Below, piece by piece: positions 60,971 to 64,000 of a stretch of DNA of 64,000 nt. A program made the translations under genes and the position numbers. Origin of the DNA: Chelativorans multitrophicus (GTDB taxonomy: Bacteria > Pseudomonadota > Alphaproteobacteria > Rhizobiales > Rhizobiaceae); the NCBI RefSeq assembly GCF_011317445.1, contig NZ_JAAAPL010000001.1, positions 2,003,001-2,067,000 on the forward strand. The letters run 5' to 3'. The notes beneath the pieces were generated by a model, which saw nothing but the letters and a program-made list of their open reading frames with translations, did not search any database and was not told the DNA's origin. Every line of letters starts with the position of its first letter. The first letter of the stretch is position 1.

Positions 60971-62368
60971 CTAGTGATCCATCGCCTTGACGATGTCTTC
61001 GGTCATCTTCTTGGCGTCGCCGAGCAGCATCATCGTGCCGTCCTTGTAGAACAGCGTATTGTCGATACCTGCATAGCCGGAACCGAGCGAGCGCTTCACA
61101 AAAAGGCAGGTACGCGCCTTGTCGACATCTAGGATCGGCATACCGTAAATGGGTGAGGACTTGTCGTCCCGTGCCGCAGGGTTGGTAACGTCATTCGCGC
61201 CGATGACATAAGCTACGTCGGCCTGGGCGAACTCGGAATTGATGTCCTCCAGCTCGAACACCTCGTCATAGGGCACCTGGGCTTCCGCAAGCAGCACATT
61301 CATATGGCCGGGCATGCGGCCCGCCACCGGATGAATGGCATATTTCACCTCGACCCCATTGGCCTTCAGCTTGTCTGCCATTTCGCGCAGCGCATGCTGG
61401 GCCTGGGCGACTGCCATGCCATAGCCCGGTACGATGATGACTTTCTGCGCGTTCATCATCAGATAGGCCGCATCGTCAGCCGAACCCTGCTTGACCGTAC
61501 GTTCGATGCCGTCATCCACTGCCGCCGCTGTCTCCCCGCCGAAGCCTCCGAGGATCACGGAGATGAAGGAGCGGTTCATGCCCTTGCACATGATGTAGGA
61601 CAGGATCGCACCCGAGGAACCGACCAGAGCACCGGTGATGATGAGCGCCAGATTGCCGAGCGTGAAGCCAATTCCGGCTGCCGCCCACCCCGAATAGGAG
61701 TTGAGCATCGACACAACGACCGGCATGTCCGCGCCGCCGATCGGGACAATGATGAGAACACCCAGAATGAGCGACAGGATCACGATGAGCCAGAAAATCG
61801 TATGGCTCTGCGTCACCACCAGCATCGCGATGAGCACGACAAGCGCAATGCCGATTGCAGCATTGAGCGGATGGCGCCCAGGAAGCAGAATGGGTTTTCC
61901 CGACATGCGGCCATCCAGCTTCAGGAAGGCGATGATCGAACCGGTGAAGGTGATGGCGCCGATCGCCACACCAAGGGACATTTCCACCAGCGCCTGCGCA
62001 TGAATAGCGCCCACTTCGCCGATACCGAAGCTTTCGGGCGAGTAAAGAGCAGCGGCAGCCACCATGACGGCGGCAAGGCCCACCAGGCTATGGAAGGCGG
62101 CAACGAGCTGCGGCATTGCCGTCATGGCGATGCGCCGCGCGGTTACCGCGCCCACACCGCCGCCGATTGCAAGCCCTGCAAGGATGAGCAGGAAGCCGCC
62201 CGGCGTAGGCGTCGTCAGCAAAAGCGTGGTCACAATGGCAATCGCCATGCCGACCATGCCATAGAAATTGCCTTGGCGGCTGGTGGTGGGGTGCGAAAGG
62301 CCGCGCAGCGCCAGGATGAATAGGATGCCGGAGACAAGATAGAGGAAAGAGGCGAGATTGGCGCTCAC
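60971..62368 (-). CDS. pntB: NAD(P) transhydrogenase subunit beta
   Basis: A 465-residue membrane protein with about nine membrane helices followed by the NADP(H)-binding dIII domain (from about residue 290: VIIVPGYGMAVAQAQHALRE, YAIHPVAGRMPGHMNVLLAE, DVAYVIGANDVTNPAARDD). It couples proton flow to hydride transfer from NADH to NADP+. It follows the small alpha subunit by one base. Confidence 0.96.
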   Translation of the reverse strand: MSANLASFLYLVSGILFILALRGLSHPTTSRQGNFYGMVGMAIAIVTTLLLTTPTPGGFLLILAGLAIGGGVGAVTARRIAMTAMPQLVAAFHSLVGLAAVMVAAAALYSPESFGIGEVGAIHAQALVEMSLGVAIGAITFTGSIIAFLKLDGRMSGKPILLPGRHPLNAAIGIALVVLIAMLVVTQSHTIFWLIVILSLILGVLIIVPIGGADMPVVVSMLNSYSGWAAAGIGFTLGNLALIITGALVGSSGAILSYIMCKGMNRSFISVILGGFGGETAAAVDDGIERTVKQGSADDAAYLMMNAQKVIIVPGYGMAVAQAQHALREMADKLKANGVEVKYAIHPVAGRMPGHMNVLLAEAQVPYDEVFELEDINSEFAQADVAYVIGANDVTNPAARDDKSSPIYGMPILDVDKARTCLFVKRSLGSGYAGIDNTLFYKDGTMMLLGDAKKMTEDIVKAMDH

Positions 62369-62369
62369 G

Positions 62370-62795
62370 TCACTTTTCCTTCTTCTTGTACATCGCCAGC
62401 ATGCGCTGGGTTACCAGGAAACCGCCGAAGATGTTCACCGAGGCGAGCACCAGGGCAACGAAGCCGAAGCCGGTCGCAAGGCCCGAAGCCGAGATCCCCA
62501 CGGCAAGCAGGGCGCCCACGACGATGACCGAGGAAATCGCATTGGTCACGGACATCAGCGGCGTATGCAGCGCCGGCGTCACCGACCACACCACATAGTA
62601 GCCGACGAATATGGCCAGTACGAAGATTGCAAAGCGGAAGATGAAAGGGTCGATGGCTCCTGCCGTCGCCCCGTGCGCAGCGGCGCCGGCGGCATCAGCC
62701 AGACCTTCCGCTTGCATATTCTCGAAAGCGGCGCGGACGCTCGCCGTTGCGCGCTCCAGTTGATCGAGCGCTTGATCGATCGCGTTCGGCTCCAT
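62370..62795 (-). CDS. pntAB: NAD(P) transhydrogenase subunit alpha part 2 (membrane part)
   Basis: A 141-residue membrane subunit with three helices (about 50-72, 84-105 and 107-128): [40 protein letters not shown] and [20 protein letters not shown], the last two being the classic transhydrogenase dII signatures. The split of PntA into two proteins is the usual alphaproteobacterial form. The start overlaps the pntAA stop. Confidence 0.95.
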   Translation of the reverse strand: MEPNAIDQALDQLERATASVRAAFENMQAEGLADAAGAAAHGATAGAIDPFIFRFAIFVLAIFVGYYVVWSVTPALHTPLMSVTNAISSVIVVGALLAVGISASGLATGFGFVALVLASVNIFGGFLVTQRMLAMYKKKEK

Positions 62796-64000
62796 TAGGC
62801 ATCACCTCCCGTCTTAGGCGTGGCCGGCTTCTTGGGTTTCGCTCTCTCAGCCGCCGGTTTTTCGGTGGCCTTGCGGCGCGACCCCGCCCTTTTTGGCGCA
62901 ACCTCGAGGCCGGGTTCCGTTCCTTTGGCAGCCTTTTCCACCTCGGGATCGGAGGGCGACGGCTTCGGTGTCGCCGCTGGCGTGGCGCCTGCGAAATTGG
63001 GGTGCACCACCGCTCCGTCATGGACAAGAAGGGTCGCCTTCACCAACTCGTCGTCGAAATTGACCGACATCGCCTTCGTTTGCTTGTCGATCATGGTTTC
63101 CAGGAAGGCGTAGAGATTCCGTGCGTAAAGCAGCGATGCCGAAGCAGCCACCCGTCCCGGCACGTTGAGATGACCGATGATTTTCACACCATTGGCCGTC
63201 GTAATCACTTCGCCGGGCACCGCGCCCTCGACATTACCGCCGCGCTCGACCGCAAGATCCACGATCACCGATCCCGCCCGCATCGAGGCGACCATTCCGG
63301 CCGTCACCAGCCGCGGCGCGGGCCGGCCCGGGATAAGCGCTGTCGTGATCACGATATCCTGCTTGGCGATGTGCTCGGCCACCAGTTCAGCCTGCGCCCG
63401 CCTTTCGTCCTCAGTCAGTTCGCGCGCATAGCCGCCCTGGCCGGAGGCATCCTTGAGCGCGTCCGTCATGATGAATTTGGCCCCAAGCGAAGCCACCTGC
63501 TCGCCCGCGGCCGCGCGCACGTCGGTCGCCGTAACCACCGCTCCCAACCGCCTAGCGGTTGCAATCGCCTGAAGGCCGGCAACACCGGCGCCCATGACGA
63601 AGACTTTCGCCGCCGGCACGGTACCCGCCGCGGTCATCATCATTGGAAGCGCCCGGTCATATTCGGCCGCCGCATCGATCACGGCACGGTAGCCGGCGAG
63701 GTTCGCCTGGCTGGAGAGCACGTCCATGGATTGCGCGCGCGTGATGCGCGGCATGAATTCCATGGCAAAAGCCGAAATTCCGGCCTTGGCCATCGCCGCC
63801 ACATCGGCCTCATGGCCGTAAGGGTCCATGGTGGCGATCACCAGGGCGCCCTTCTTGTAGGATTTGAGTTCCAAAGCGGTGGGCCTGCGGACCTTCAGGA
63901 CCACATCGGCCTTAGCCGCGTCGGCCGCACCGCCGAGCGTGGCGCCGGCCTTCTCGAACTCCTCGTCCGTGATGCGTGAGGCGAGCCCCGCGCCACGTTC
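62795..64000 (-). CDS. pntAA: NAD(P) transhydrogenase subunit alpha part 1, 5' end outside the window
   Basis: The last 401 residues of the soluble NAD(H)-binding dI subunit. Visible: [20 protein letters not shown] (nucleotide site), the mobile-loop-like segment after [13 protein letters not shown], and [16 protein letters not shown]. An unusually long Lys/Ala/Pro-rich C-terminal tail (about the last 65 residues) follows the conserved domain. The frame is open to the window end, and the codons at 63905-64000 continue the family sequence ([13 protein letters not shown]), so the true start lies beyond it. Confidence 0.94.
   Translation of the reverse strand, partial: ERGAGLASRITDEEFEKAGATLGGAADAAKADVVLKVRRPTALELKSYKKGALVIATMDPYGHEADVAAMAKAGISAFAMEFMPRITRAQSMDVLSSQANLAGYRAVIDAAAEYDRALPMMMTAAGTVPAAKVFVMGAGVAGLQAIATARRLGAVVTATDVRAAAGEQVASLGAKFIMTDALKDASGQGGYARELTEDERRAQAELVAEHIAKQDIVITTALIPGRPAPRLVTAGMVASMRAGSVIVDLAVERGGNVEGAVPGEVITTANGVKIIGHLNVPGRVAASASLLYARNLYAFLETMIDKQTKAMSVNFDDELVKATLLVHDGAVVHPNFAGATPAATPKPSPSDPEVEKAAKGTEPGLEVAPKRAGSRRKATEKPAAERAKPKKPATPKTGGDA

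Overview
The window is GC-rich chromosomal DNA of an alphaproteobacterium, most likely an order Rhizobiales/Hyphomicrobiales member of Phyllobacteriaceae/Rhizobiaceae type. Evidence: a CpdR-type single-domain regulator next to an N-formylglutamate amidohydrolase and an inositol-phosphatase-family gene (the order I remember from Sinorhizobium), a DUF992 gene, transhydrogenase with a split alpha subunit, a ROSE-like leader on a small heat-shock gene, and many GGAAC-N16/17-CGTT-like promoters of the alphaproteobacterial EcfG general stress sigma factor. Genus and species cannot be fixed from the sequence.

Layout. 1-7.9 kb: 5' part of gltB (glutamate synthase), threonine aldolase, Hsp20, a lysophospholipase-like hydrolase, a HisN-type phosphatase, a probable sRNA, N-formylglutamate amidohydrolase, cpdR and tRNA-Val(GAC). 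8.1-25.6 kb: a surface polysaccharide region. A GT2 and a deacetylase read leftward. Rightward runs an ABC-transporter capsule cluster (KpsS, KpsD, KpsC, KpsE, KpsM, KpsT and a glycosyltransferase), then the dTDP-L-rhamnose genes rmlA-rmlC-rmlB-rmlD, then a visibly AT-rich block with a sulfotransferase and two glycosyltransferases, the second broken by a frameshift in an A7 run. 25.6-32.4 kb: a DUF2793 protein, a phosphoesterase/nucleotidyltransferase pair, an HPF-cold-shock fusion, a DUF427 gene, several small proteins, topoisomerase IB and a NepR-like small protein.

32.4-44.8 kb: a second glycan locus. A leftward, translationally coupled operon encodes a dTDP-L-rhamnose 4-epimerase-like enzyme, a CDP-paratose 2-epimerase-like enzyme, four glycosyltransferases (three CgeB-like) and a UDP-glucuronate decarboxylase. 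Opposite it lie a small conserved protein, UDP-glucose dehydrogenase, an alcohol dehydrogenase and a Gfo/Idh/MocA oxidoreductase. The first gene of each transcription unit is preceded by an EcfG-like promoter, so I read this as a glycan made under general stress. 44.8-51.9 kb: small proteins, a CBS-pair protein and a cytochrome oxidase cluster (ctaG, triheme cytochrome c, coxB, fused coxA-coxC), again behind an EcfG-like promoter. 52-64 kb: an RND efflux pair, MaoC and SDR enzymes, a small repeat protein, ribosomal protein S21, a TPR lipoprotein, DUF992, a small membrane protein, and pntB-pntAB-pntAA, the last cut by the window edge.

The strongest unifying signal is regulatory: ten good EcfG-like promoter matches, nearly all 20-65 bases in front of a start codon, tie the second glycan locus, the oxidase cluster, the ribosome-hibernation fusion and several small proteins into one putative stress regulon. 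No PhyR or EcfG gene lies in the window. All functional assignments rest on motif recognition by eye; no database search was run.
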